Shown piece after piece: positions 7,724 through 16,338 of a stretch of 64,000 bases of DNA. The notes under the pieces are model-generated. The model was given only the letters and a program-made list of their open reading frames with translations. It searched no databases and had not been told where the DNA came from. Every line of letters begins with the position of its first letter. Position 1 is the stretch's first letter. Both the position numbers and the translations under genes were made by a program. The stretch lies in contig NZ_JAQGCZ010000018.1 in assembly GCF_027706845.1 (NCBI RefSeq), forward strand, positions 30,012-94,011, written 5' to 3'. This stretch comes from Mycolicibacterium sp. BiH015. GTDB lineage: Bacteria; Actinomycetota; Actinomycetes; Mycobacteriales; Mycobacteriaceae.

Positions 7724-8977
7724 GTGTCTGACTTCTCCGGCCACCCCGTCGCCACCGTGTCACAACACGAGCAGGAACTCGCCGCGCTGGAACTGACGAG
7801 CCATCCGACGGTCAGAGCCGCCTATCGAACCGTCGCCGAGAACTGGTTGGGACGGGCGAAACCCTCCGCGGCCATGCGCGAGGTGTTCGACGCGGCGTTC
7901 GCCGAGGTGATGTTCTCGGCCGCGATCTGGTCGTCGAACCAGGACGCGTTGCGGCCCAAGGTCAGCTGCATCACCCGGCTGGGGCATCCGGTCGAGGGCC
8001 GGACCATACCCGGATCACGCTGGGGCATCGACAATCCGGACAGCATCTACCGCGTCATCCCCATCTCGGGTGACGAACGCTACGAGATCCGCGGCCAGGT
8101 CGGTGCACATCGGATGACGGAGAACTACTTCACTCTGTGGGACGCCAACATGGGTACGGTCGCGGTGCTCAACGGCCGCACCATGGACGTCGAGCCCGAC
8201 GGATCGTTCACCATCACCGTCGACTCCGATCCCGCCGACGGACGCCCCAACCATGTGCAGTCCACGCCGGAGGCGCATGAGTTCTACATCCGCGACGTGT
8301 TGCTCAACTGGGACCGCGACGACCCCAATCACCTTGCCGTGCAACGTCTCGGCGGGCAGCCTTCGGTTCCGGCGCGAACGCTCGACGAGCAGGCCGAGGC
8401 GACCGCTGACATGATGGCCCATTTCGCCAACTTCACCGGCAAGCTCAGCCACGGCATCTACAAGATGCCGGCGAACCATTTCAATCTCGCCTGGTCTGCC
8501 GACAAGGTCGGCGCGATGCGCAACCAGGTCTATGTCATGGGCCGTTTCGACCTGGAACCGGGCGAAGCCTTCGTCGTGGAGGTGGGCGACGGTGGCGCAG
8601 AGTATTTCACCGTCCCGCTGAGCAACATCTGGGGAACCACCTTGAATCTCGTGGACCGCACGGGCAGCCTGAACAAGGCGCAATCCACTCAGAACGAGGA
8701 TGGCACCTACACCTACGTCATCTCCCCCTCCGACCCAGGCACCGCCAACTGGATCGACTCCGACGGACTTCGGGAGGGCATTCTGACCCTGCGGATGGCC
8801 GAATTCGGCCCGGAGGGGCCGAAAGAGGATCTGGGCGCCCGGGGACGCGTCGTGAAACTCGACGACCTCGACAAGGAGGTGCCGTCGCTGCCGCGGGTGT
8901 CCGAGCAGGAGCGAGCGATCGAGCTCGCCGAGCGCCGCGCCTCGTATCTTCGGCGCCTGCCCGAGGGAACGATCTGA
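7724..8977 (+). CDS. Large conserved protein, DUF1214-like, in catabolic cluster
   Basis: This 417-residue protein has no signal peptide. The GTG start is supported by AGGAGG about 6 nt upstream. The body has a beta-rich centre (Arg-Tyr-Glu-Ile-Arg-Gly, Gly-Ser-Phe-Thr-Ile-Thr-Val) and a conserved Asn-Trp-Asp-Arg-Asp segment, which looks DUF1214-like, but I am unsure of the family. No catalytic motif can be named. It sits 37 bp after the SnoaL-like gene and 1 bp before an SDR gene, so it is almost surely co-transcribed with them. Confidence 0.7.
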   Translation: MSDFSGHPVATVSQHEQELAALELTSHPTVRAAYRTVAENWLGRAKPSAAMREVFDAAFAEVMFSAAIWSSNQDALRPKVSCITRLGHPVEGRTIPGSRWGIDNPDSIYRVIPISGDERYEIRGQVGAHRMTENYFTLWDANMGTVAVLNGRTMDVEPDGSFTITVDSDPADGRPNHVQSTPEAHEFYIRDVLLNWDRDDPNHLAVQRLGGQPSVPARTLDEQAEATADMMAHFANFTGKLSHGIYKMPANHFNLAWSADKVGAMRNQVYVMGRFDLEPGEAFVVEVGDGGAEYFTVPLSNIWGTTLNLVDRTGSLNKAQSTQNEDGTYTYVISPSDPGTANWIDSDGLREGILTLRMAEFGPEGPKEDLGARGRVVKLDDLDKEVPSLPRVSEQERAIELAERRASYLRRLPEGTI

Positions 8978-8978
8978 C

Positions 8979-9839
8979 ATGGCTCGCTGGTTGATCACGG
9001 GTTGCTCCACGGGAATCGGCCGCGAAATCGCCCGCGCTGCACTCGAAGACGGCCAATCGGTGGTGGTGACTGCCCGCCGGGCCGAATCGGTGGCAGATTT
9101 CGTCGACGACTTCGGGGACCGCGCGGCGATCGTCGAACTCGACGTCACCAACAGGGACCAGATCACCGCGGCGGTGCAAGCCGCCGACGAACGGTTCGGA
9201 GGCATCGACGTCCTGGTCAACAACGCAGGCAACGGGTACCTGTCCGCCGTCGAGGAGGGTGAGGACGAGCAGATCCGGAAACTGTTCGACACGAACTACT
9301 TCGGCGTCGTCGACACCATCAAGGCGGTGTTGCCGCAGATGCGTGCCCGCCGCCGCGGTCATATCGTGAACATCTCGTCGATGACGGGACTGGTCGCCAA
9401 TCCGCCCAACGCCTACTACTCGTCGACCAAGTTCGCCCTCGAAGCGCTGACCGAGGCGTTGGCGCAGGAGGTCGCGCCGTTCGGCATCAAGGTCAGTGCG
9501 ATCGAGCCCGGCGCGTTCCGTACCGACTGGGCGGCCCGGTCGATGTGGGAATCGTCCTCTCCGATCGGCGATTACGACGAGAACGTCGGGGCCCGCAAAT
9601 CGCTGATCAAAGAGTTCGCCCATCACCTTCCCGGCGACCCGCGCAAAGTCGCCGAGGCAGTGCTGATGATCACCAAACTCGACGACCCGCCGCTGCGACT
9701 GCTGCTCGGTCGTGACGTGCTCAAGGCGGTGCGGGAGAAGTTGGCCGCATTCTCGGCGTCGATCGACGAGTGGGAAGCGGTGACCAAAGACGTCAACTTT
9801 CCGGCCGCTGACGCGAAGAACGAAAGTACCGGAGACTGA
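8979..9839 (+). CDS. Classical short-chain dehydrogenase/reductase
   Basis: This 286-residue cytosolic SDR has a TGCSTGIGRE cofactor loop near the N-terminus, NNAGNGYLS, an Asn-Ile-Ser-Ser-Met catalytic Ser strand, and Tyr-Tyr-Ser-Ser-Thr-Lys as the Tyr-x3-Lys catalytic pair. Pro-Gly-Ala-Phe-Arg-Thr follows, as usual for the family. It probably oxidises or reduces a hydroxy/keto intermediate with NAD(P)(H). It begins directly after the stop of the DUF1214-like gene and ends 1 bp before the next SDR. Confidence 0.9.
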   Translation: MARWLITGCSTGIGREIARAALEDGQSVVVTARRAESVADFVDDFGDRAAIVELDVTNRDQITAAVQAADERFGGIDVLVNNAGNGYLSAVEEGEDEQIRKLFDTNYFGVVDTIKAVLPQMRARRRGHIVNISSMTGLVANPPNAYYSSTKFALEALTEALAQEVAPFGIKVSAIEPGAFRTDWAARSMWESSSPIGDYDENVGARKSLIKEFAHHLPGDPRKVAEAVLMITKLDDPPLRLLLGRDVLKAVREKLAAFSASIDEWEAVTKDVNFPAADAKNESTGD

Positions 9840-9840
9840 A

Positions 9841-10734
9841 ATGGAGACGCTCGCGGGCCGCGTCGCCTTCGTCACCGGTGCGGCCAGGGGCATGGGCCGT
9901 GCCCACGCGGTGAAACTCGCCAGTGAGGGCGCCGACATCCTCGCGCTCGACATCTGCGAAGGCTTCCCCTTCACCGGCTACCCCGGCGCCTCCCCCGACG
10001 ATCTGAACGAAACAGTGAGGCTGGTCGAGGCCGAGGGCCGTCGAATAGTGGCGCGCCAGGCCGACGTTCGTGACCCCGACGCCGTGGCCGGCGTCGTTGC
10101 CGACGGGCTCGGCGCATTCGGTCGGCTCGACATCGTCATCGCGAACGCCGGCGTGATCCGGGTGACCGACAGCGACGACCGAGCCGGCGACTTCCGGTCG
10201 ATCGTCGAGGTGAACCTGATCGGCGCATGGAATACCGTCGACGCCGCCATTCCCGCGCTGACCGCCGGGGATCGAGGGGGCTCCGTCGTGCTGACCAGCT
10301 CGACCCAGGGCATCAAGGCGTCCGGCACCGACCGCGCCGGACTTCAGGCCTACGCCGCGTCCAAGCGCGCTCTGGTCGCACTGATGCAGGGTTGGGCCCA
10401 ACAGCTCGCCCCCCATTCGATACGCGTCAACGCCATCCACCCCAGCGGTGTCGCCACGGACATGATTCTCAACGAGGCGACGATGGCACTGGCCGCGGAC
10501 AACGACCCGTGGCTGCTGTCGCAGCAGAACGCGCTACCGATCGCGCTCGTCCAACCCGAGGAGATCGCGGCGGCGGTTGCGTGGCTGGTCTCCGACGCCG
10601 GGGCTTTCATCACCGGCACGTCGTGGCCGCTCGACGCCGGGTTCGCTGCGCAACTAGCGCCGCACAACGGTCAACCGGGTCGGCATTGTGACAGAACACC
10701 GGGCACCCTGTTTGGCTCCCAACCAAGCGGTTAG
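9841..10734 (+). CDS. Mycofactocin-coupled SDR family oxidoreductase
   Basis: This 297-residue SDR has a TGAARGMGRAHA cofactor loop and the roughly 30-residue insertion after the second strand (Asp-Ile-Cys-Glu, a Tyr-Pro segment, then Asp-Leu-Asn-Glu-Thr-Val) that marks mycofactocin-associated dehydrogenases. Such enzymes hold NAD(H) tightly and pass electrons to the peptide cofactor mycofactocin, often in alcohol oxidation. Catalytic Ser and Tyr-Ala-Ala-Ser-Lys are present. About 25 residues follow the usual end of the fold, an atypical tail. No mycofactocin genes lie in this window. Confidence 0.8.
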   Translation: METLAGRVAFVTGAARGMGRAHAVKLASEGADILALDICEGFPFTGYPGASPDDLNETVRLVEAEGRRIVARQADVRDPDAVAGVVADGLGAFGRLDIVIANAGVIRVTDSDDRAGDFRSIVEVNLIGAWNTVDAAIPALTAGDRGGSVVLTSSTQGIKASGTDRAGLQAYAASKRALVALMQGWAQQLAPHSIRVNAIHPSGVATDMILNEATMALAADNDPWLLSQQNALPIALVQPEEIAAAVAWLVSDAGAFITGTSWPLDAGFAAQLAPHNGQPGRHCDRTPGTLFGSQPSG

Positions 10735-10772
10735 TCTGGCCGTTGGTACGCCGACGAACCAGGAGGCCGCAC

Positions 10773-11930
10773 ATGCAGCTGGCGCTCACGCCCGAGGAAG
10801 CCGAGTTCCGCGACGAGCTTCGCGAGTTCTACCGGACCAAGATTCCGGCCGAGATCCGCGAGCGCACCCGCACCGGCTCCGAGGCCAACCGCGACGACAT
10901 CGTCACGGCCAACAAGATCCTCAACGACCACGGGCTGATGGTCCCCAACTGGCCGGTCGAGTGGGGCGGCAAGGACTGGACGCCGATCCAGCAGCAGATC
11001 TGGCTCGACGAGATGCAACTGGCCAGCGTGCCCGAACCGCTGACATTCAATGCCAACATGGTCGGTCCGGTGATTGCCGAGTTCGGCTCCCAAGAACTCA
11101 AGGAACGCTTCCTACCGCCGACGGCCGCGGTGGACATCTGGTGGTGCCAGGGCTTCTCCGAGCCCGAGGCCGGCTCGGACCTGGCATCGCTGCGCACGAC
11201 CGCGCTGCGGGACGGTGACACCTACGTCGTCAACGGCCAGAAGACGTGGACGACGCTCGGGCAGTACGCCGATTGGATCTTCTGCCTGGTGCGCACCGAC
11301 CCGAATGCCCCGAAGAAGCAGGCCGGTATCTCGTTCCTGCTCATCGACATGAACACCCCGGGCATCACGCTGCGGCCGATCAAGCTCATCGACGGCAGTT
11401 ACGAGGTCAACGAGGTCTTCTTCGAAGACGTCCGGGTGCCCGCCGATCAGCTCGTCGGCGAGGAGAACCAGGGCTGGGGTTACGCGAAGTATCTCCTGGG
11501 CAACGAACGCAACGGCATTGCGCAGGTGGGCCGCACCAAACTGCGGATCTCCGAGGTCAAGGAACGCGCGCAGAGCAGTGGCCTGATCGACGATCCGTTG
11601 TTCGCGGCCCGGCTCGCCGAATTGGAGAACGACATCCTGGCACTCGAGTTGACGCAGATGCGGGTGGCGTCGGGCTCCAAGGACGGAAAGCCCAATCCCG
11701 CTTCGTCCGTGCTGAAACTGCGGGGCAGCCAGTTACAGCAGGTCGCCACCGAGCTGTTGATGGAGGTCGCCGGACCCGACGCGCTGCCGTTCGACGGCGA
11801 GGGCATCGCCTCGGCCGGCTGGGCCCAGCACAGCGCCCCGCGCTACCTCAACTACCGCAAGACCTCGATCTACGGCGGCAGCAACGAGGTCCAGCGCACG
11901 ATCATCGCGTCGACCATCCTCGGACTGTGA
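10773..11930 (+). CDS. Acyl-CoA dehydrogenase (FadE-type), first of a pair
   Basis: This 385-residue flavoenzyme oxidises acyl-CoA thioesters to enoyl-CoA. It has the Gly-Phe-Ser-Glu-Pro-Glu-Ala-Gly-Ser-Asp motif, a Trp-Thr-Thr strand over the flavin, and a C-terminal YGGSNEVQRT segment. A Gly stands where medium-chain enzymes put the catalytic Glu, so the base may lie elsewhere or in the partner. The start is ATG 10773 with AGGAGG 6 nt upstream. The second dehydrogenase starts 17 bp later. In mycobacteria such adjacent unequal pairs often form alpha2beta2 enzymes for steroid side chains or branched substrates. Confidence 0.9.
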   Translation: MQLALTPEEAEFRDELREFYRTKIPAEIRERTRTGSEANRDDIVTANKILNDHGLMVPNWPVEWGGKDWTPIQQQIWLDEMQLASVPEPLTFNANMVGPVIAEFGSQELKERFLPPTAAVDIWWCQGFSEPEAGSDLASLRTTALRDGDTYVVNGQKTWTTLGQYADWIFCLVRTDPNAPKKQAGISFLLIDMNTPGITLRPIKLIDGSYEVNEVFFEDVRVPADQLVGEENQGWGYAKYLLGNERNGIAQVGRTKLRISEVKERAQSSGLIDDPLFAARLAELENDILALELTQMRVASGSKDGKPNPASSVLKLRGSQLQQVATELLMEVAGPDALPFDGEGIASAGWAQHSAPRYLNYRKTSIYGGSNEVQRTIIASTILGL

Positions 11931-11946
11931 GATAGGGCCACAAACT

Positions 11947-13053
11947 ATGGACTTTCAACTCAGCGAAGAGCAGGTTCTGCTGCGCGACACCACACGCGAC
12001 ATGCTGTCGCGCAAGTACGACCCCGAGAGCCGACTCAAGACCATCGACAACGATCCCGGCTGGAGTCGCGACGTCTGGACTCAGCTCGCCGAAGTCGGCG
12101 TCCTGGGGCTCGGATTCGACGAAGATGCCGGCGGCCAGATCGAGGTCCAGGTGGTGCTGACCGAGATCGGAAGACGGCTGGCACCCGAGCCCGTGCTGCA
12201 TGCCGCCCTGGGCCCCGGCGCGATCATCGCCGATATCGGCAGCGACGAGCAGCGGGCCCTGTTGGACGAGGTGGCTGCCGGCGAGCGCCTGCTGGCGTTC
12301 GCCCACCTCGAGCCCGGAATGCGACAGCCGATCGCGGCAGTCGCCACCAAGGCTGTGCGCGAGGGGGATTCGTGGACCATCTCGGGCCGGAAGAACCCCG
12401 TCCTGGCCGGCGACTGCGCTGACACGCTGATCGTCAGTGCCGCACTGCCCGATGGCGGTACCGGGCTTTTCCTCGTCGACGCAGGTGCGGTGCAACGGAA
12501 GAACTACCGCACATTCGACGGTCAGCGCGGTGCCGAGATCGACTTGGACACAGTGCCCGCCGAACCGCTGGGGGAGCCGACAGACGCATCGGGCGCGATC
12601 TCCCGCGCCGTGGTGCGGATCCTGTCCGGCCTGTGCGCCGAAGCCCTCGGGGCCATGGAGGAGGCACTGCGCCTGACATCCGAATACCTCACGCAGCGCA
12701 AACAGTTCGGCGTCACTCTGAGCAAATTCCAGACGCTGACCCAGCGCGCCGCCGACATGTACGTCTCGCTCGAGCTCGCGCGAAGCATGGCGCTCTACTC
12801 CGCGATGTCAGTGGCCGACGGGGACCTCGACCCGAGCAAGGCCGCCAGAGCGAAGCTGCAGATCGGCCGTTCTGGTCGCCACATCGCCCAGGAGTCCATC
12901 CAGCTCCACGGCGGTATCGGCGTGACCGCGGAGTACCCGATCGCCCACTACGCGGCACGGCTCACCGCGATCGAGAACACCTTCGGCTCGACGCAGGACC
13001 AACTCCATGTCCTGATCGGTCAGCTCGGCGAATACGAGGTCGTCTCCGTGTAG
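11947..13053 (+). CDS. Acyl-CoA dehydrogenase (FadE-type), second of a pair
   Basis: This 368-residue acyl-CoA dehydrogenase paralogue is the likely partner of the preceding gene. It keeps the helical N-domain and the C-terminal Gln-Leu-His-Gly-Gly-Ile-Gly-Val-Thr flavin-binding motif with Arg-Lys-Gln-Phe-Gly. The middle strand that normally carries the substrate-side GxSEPxxGSD motif is degenerate (Ala-His-Leu-Glu-Pro-Gly-Met). That imbalance resembles mycobacterial heterotetrameric dehydrogenases where only one subunit type is fully equipped. It is the last gene of the same-strand catabolic run and converges with the M50 protease gene. Confidence 0.88.
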   Translation: MDFQLSEEQVLLRDTTRDMLSRKYDPESRLKTIDNDPGWSRDVWTQLAEVGVLGLGFDEDAGGQIEVQVVLTEIGRRLAPEPVLHAALGPGAIIADIGSDEQRALLDEVAAGERLLAFAHLEPGMRQPIAAVATKAVREGDSWTISGRKNPVLAGDCADTLIVSAALPDGGTGLFLVDAGAVQRKNYRTFDGQRGAEIDLDTVPAEPLGEPTDASGAISRAVVRILSGLCAEALGAMEEALRLTSEYLTQRKQFGVTLSKFQTLTQRAADMYVSLELARSMALYSAMSVADGDLDPSKAARAKLQIGRSGRHIAQESIQLHGGIGVTAEYPIAHYAARLTAIENTFGSTQDQLHVLIGQLGEYEVVSV

Positions 13054-13065
13054 TTACGGCCCGCC

Positions 13066-15555
13066 TCACGGCGACTCGGTGGAGCCCGTCGAGGCGGCGC
13101 CGTCCGACGTGGTGCCGGTGTCGGCGGTGTTGTCGACCGTGGTGTCCGTCGATGTGCCCGAGTCCGTTGTCGCGGTTTCCTCCGGGGCGGGCGGCGCCGA
13201 CGTAGCCGTCTGTGTCGGCTCGGCCACGACGGTGCTCGCTCCCGACGTGGTCGGCACGCTGGATTCCGCGCTGGTGGTGGGCGCGCTTGTCGGTGCCGAC
13301 GTCGTGGCCACCGTCGACGTGGGTGAACTGGTGGTCGTGGGCACGCCGCTGGTCGTGGTCGTTGGCGCCGTAGACGATTCCGTCTGCGACGCAACAGCTT
13401 CCGGCTGCTCGGCGGCGACGATGCCGAGAATCTGCTCGGTGTATTCGCCGAGTCGCGTCTCGATGTCCTCGGGACGCACAAGGCCGAGTTCGATCTGCAA
13501 CTGGAACATCTTCATCTCCGACCACACCTTGTCGAGCTGACGCATGGCGTCCTCGGACAGCGGCTCGTCGAGTGTGACGAACACCTGGCGCGCCAGCGCG
13601 TAGGTCAGACAGTTCACGCACTCGTAGTTCAAGGCTCCGGCGAGATTCTGTGGAGCCACCACGTTGTCGTCGGTGTCGTCATTGTCGACGACGAAGAGCA
13701 CCTGGTAAGCGATTGCGACTGCGGCACAGGAATTGCAGGATGCATAGGCCTGCGCCTCGTTGACGTTCATCGCGTCGGAGTCGTCGGTCACCCATACCAT
13801 GGCGAAGGCTGCTTCATACTCGGCGGTGCCGTCGGTGGTGTTGATCGCGAGCGCCTGGACATCCCCCGGCTCGGGGGCCAGTGGTTTGTCGACCGGAAAG
13901 ACCCAGCCCTGGGGCGCGGTTGCCGTTGACCCGACGCCGCTTCCGCCGCGCATCTCGGGCCCCGTTTTGGGCGTGAGCACCAGCGCGAGCTGAGGTGACT
14001 GTTTCGTCGGCATCGCAGAACTGGTGTCCCACACCGCCTGCATGACGCCCTGCTGTCCGTTGACCAACGTACGGGACGATGCCACGGGACGCGGATCTGC
14101 TCCTCCGCCAGCAGGATTGGACAGACGGCCGACGTCCAGTGCGTAGACGATGTCGCCGATCGTTCCGCGTTCCCACGGCTGGATCGGCCGGTAGTTGGCT
14201 TCGCCCGGCCACCAGGCATAGGCGACACCGCACCCGATGGCCATGCCGGCAGCCACCGCGACCATGCGCATCAGCGGCTTGTCCGCGGTCGATTTCCAGA
14301 CCCCGGCCGTGCTGCGGCGCACCAGCCGGGCCAGCATGTAGAGGACTCCGGCGACCGGGATGACGATGGCGATCATCGCCAGAACGCGGGCCACCATCTG
14401 GATGACGTCGCCGTCGCCCCACGCCGTCGACAACACGTCCTGCTGCTTCTGCAGACCAGCCCACGCGCTGCCCAACACTCGCGGTAGCGCCCACACGGCG
14501 ATCGCCAGGGTCGCGAGCAGCAACGGCACCACGAGAATCACCCACAGCGTCACGACGATTCGCGCCCACGGCTTCAGCAGGCGGGCGTGCGGATCGCCCC
14601 ACCGCCACGGCAGCGCACCCAGCAGCGTCGGCTTGATGCGGGAGTACAGGTCGGGAACCCCGGTGACATCGGCAAGGACGTGATAGCCATCGAAGCGCAC
14701 CAGCGGCGCGAGTTGGCGCAGCATCTGCAGAATCTGCGTGGCCACCACCAGCAGGAGCGCGTCGTATCCGAGCCACAACCACAGCCCGGTGATCGCCACG
14801 GCGACAAGGGCATTGAAATACAAGCCGCCCAAATCCGTTCGGATTCGGCCCCACCGGCCGAGCCGATAGGAATCGGTGACGTCGGTGTAGAAAGCCGGCC
14901 ACACAAGATAGACACCGAAGCCCATGACGCCGGGGGTCGCGCCGCCGTAGCGGGCGGCCGCGGCGTGCCCGAACTCATGAAATCCTGCGGAGACGATCGT
15001 GACCGCGAAGACGAGGATGAGAAGTCCTGGACGTTCGAACGCGTCATGCGCGGCCGATGCCAGGCCCTTTTCGAAGAACACCCACCAGCAGACCACCGCG
15101 AACGCCGCGAGCGCGGGGATCGTCACCCACGGCCGGAACAGGATTCGGAAAGGATCCGTCAACCCGTTCGTGCGCTCAGGATCGGTGACCGCATAGCGGA
15201 ACCGCAAGCCCAGCAGAGGATCCCGCTTGCGGACAGCGGGCTGACTCCCGTCGGACAGCGTCAGCAACCCGAGGGGACGCAGCTTCTCGTCGATGAGTTG
15301 AGAGACGTTGTCTTCACTGATCCCTCGCCCGGTCGACTCGGACACCGCAGAAGCCACCTCGGCGGCGGTCTTCTCGCCGTCGATCTCGTGCAGCACGGCG
15401 TACAGAAGCGGCGTCAACTGCACCGTCTGACCGTCGCCGCGGCGGGCCAGGGATGGTGGGACCCGGTATCCGGATCCCACCATCTCGCCCATGAGCTCGA
15501 CACCCTCGGCGCGCCGGAGCACCACCTGAGTCGGTTCGGCGCCCATGGTGGTCAT
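13066..15555 (-). CDS. Membrane M50 metalloprotease with PqqD/RRE-like N-terminus and Ser/Thr tail
   Basis: This 829-residue protein resembles the peptide zinc metalloproteases of peptide-maturation loci. Residues about 10-100 look like a PqqD-type winged-helix peptide-binding (RRE) domain. Membrane helices start near 143. H193-E-F-G-H197 is the zinc motif, and D289 in Arg-Phe-Asp-Gly-Tyr is the probable third ligand. More helices run to about 450. The outer domain has two CxxC pairs (C607/C610, C646/C649), and the last 110 residues are a Thr/Ser/Pro-rich tail that may be glycosylated. The only gene upstream (27 bp) encodes a repetitive Cys-free protein, a likely partner or substrate. I know of no defined function for this arrangement. 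Confidence 0.8.
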   Translation of the reverse strand: MTTMGAEPTQVVLRRAEGVELMGEMVGSGYRVPPSLARRGDGQTVQLTPLLYAVLHEIDGEKTAAEVASAVSESTGRGISEDNVSQLIDEKLRPLGLLTLSDGSQPAVRKRDPLLGLRFRYAVTDPERTNGLTDPFRILFRPWVTIPALAAFAVVCWWVFFEKGLASAAHDAFERPGLLILVFAVTIVSAGFHEFGHAAAARYGGATPGVMGFGVYLVWPAFYTDVTDSYRLGRWGRIRTDLGGLYFNALVAVAITGLWLWLGYDALLLVVATQILQMLRQLAPLVRFDGYHVLADVTGVPDLYSRIKPTLLGALPWRWGDPHARLLKPWARIVVTLWVILVVPLLLATLAIAVWALPRVLGSAWAGLQKQQDVLSTAWGDGDVIQMVARVLAMIAIVIPVAGVLYMLARLVRRSTAGVWKSTADKPLMRMVAVAAGMAIGCGVAYAWWPGEANYRPIQPWERGTIGDIVYALDVGRLSNPAGGGADPRPVASSRTLVNGQQGVMQAVWDTSSAMPTKQSPQLALVLTPKTGPEMRGGSGVGSTATAPQGWVFPVDKPLAPEPGDVQALAINTTDGTAEYEAAFAMVWVTDDSDAMNVNEAQAYASCNSCAAVAIAYQVLFVVDNDDTDDNVVAPQNLAGALNYECVNCLTYALARQVFVTLDEPLSEDAMRQLDKVWSEMKMFQLQIELGLVRPEDIETRLGEYTEQILGIVAAEQPEAVASQTESSTAPTTTTSGVPTTTSSPTSTVATTSAPTSAPTTSAESSVPTTSGASTVVAEPTQTATSAPPAPEETATTDSGTSTDTTVDNTADTGTTSDGAASTGSTESP

Positions 15556-15582
15556 GGGTGTCCTCCAGTTCGGTCAGGCAGG

Positions 15583-16338
15583 TCAGCCGGCGGAGCTGTC
15601 GCTGCCGGCATCCGACGTTCCGGAAGCCGACACCGTGTCCGTGCCGGCGTCGGCGTCTCCGTCACCCTGCGAGATCGTGGAGTCCTGATCGGCTTCGGCC
15701 ACGGCTTCGCCGACGACGGTCTGCTTGATGATCGCGTCCTGCTCGGCAACAGAGATCGCATCGGAGTCGATCGAACCGATGTTCGCGGACACACCGGCGT
15801 TGATCGGCGCGGCGACGTTCGCGTTGGCCGCGACAGCACCGCTGATGGGCGCCGCGAGGTCGGCATCGAGGTCCACATTGACGTTGACGTTGAGCAGGTT
15901 GCCGTCCAGGAGTCCGCCGGCGCTCGTGTCGACGGACGTGTCGGTCACGTCGGTTCCGTACGTTGTCCCGTCGCCATCGGTGTCAGTACCGCCGACGGGC
16001 ACCTCGTCGCCATCGGTGTCCATGCCGCCCTGGTCGATACCGCTGGCCTGCGTGGAGGTCGCATAGGCATCGGCGTCCAACATCTGCTCGATCGACGTGC
16101 CTTGATCGACAGTGGCCTGAGCGCCCGAGCCGTAGGCCAGGACATTGGCGCCCGCGGCAGCGTCGATCGGAGCGGCGACGTTCAAGTTCGCCGCGGCGGC
16201 CAGGTCGATGGGCGACGCGGCGTCGAGGGCCACGTCCACATCGGCGTTGAGGTCGAGGATCGACACCACTTCTTTGTCCGGCAGGGCGATCGCGCTCTCT
16301 GCCATCAACTCTTCGGGACTCAGTCCTTGTGTGCTCAT
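15583..16338 (-). CDS. Acidic two-repeat protein, putative substrate of the M50 protease
   Basis: This 251-residue protein has no signal peptide, no Cys, no Trp and very many Ala, Asp, Val and Gly. A short N-terminal part (about 1-30) with Leu-Ser-Pro-Glu-Glu-Leu and a Leu-Pro-Asp-Lys-Glu-Val-Val-Ser segment precedes two homologous repeats (about 31-104 and 150-225). Each holds an Ala-Ala-Pro-Ile-(Asp/Asn)-Ala core and ends in Ile-x-Gln-Gly. The linker has Asp-Thr-Asp-Gly-Asp turns like calcium-binding repeats. The tail is Ser/Asp/Gly-rich. Homologues are, I believe, often labelled peptidoglycan-binding, without clear proof. A conserved head before variable repeats fits a leader-plus-core substrate for the RRE-like protease. 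Confidence 0.7.
   Translation of the reverse strand: MSTQGLSPEELMAESAIALPDKEVVSILDLNADVDVALDAASPIDLAAAANLNVAAPIDAAAGANVLAYGSGAQATVDQGTSIEQMLDADAYATSTQASGIDQGGMDTDGDEVPVGGTDTDGDGTTYGTDVTDTSVDTSAGGLLDGNLLNVNVNVDLDADLAAPISGAVAANANVAAPINAGVSANIGSIDSDAISVAEQDAIIKQTVVGEAVAEADQDSTISQGDGDADAGTDTVSASGTSDAGSDSSAG

Noticed and set aside
8015..9974. Two long minus-strand frames opposite the DUF1214-like and SDR genes
   Set aside because: Antisense shadows. The plus-strand genes have ribosome binding sites and clear SDR motifs.
13080..13400. Repetitive stretch that could suggest a short repeat array
   Set aside because: It is the Thr/Ser/Pro-rich coding tail of the M50 protein. There is no regular repeat-spacer pattern, so no CRISPR.
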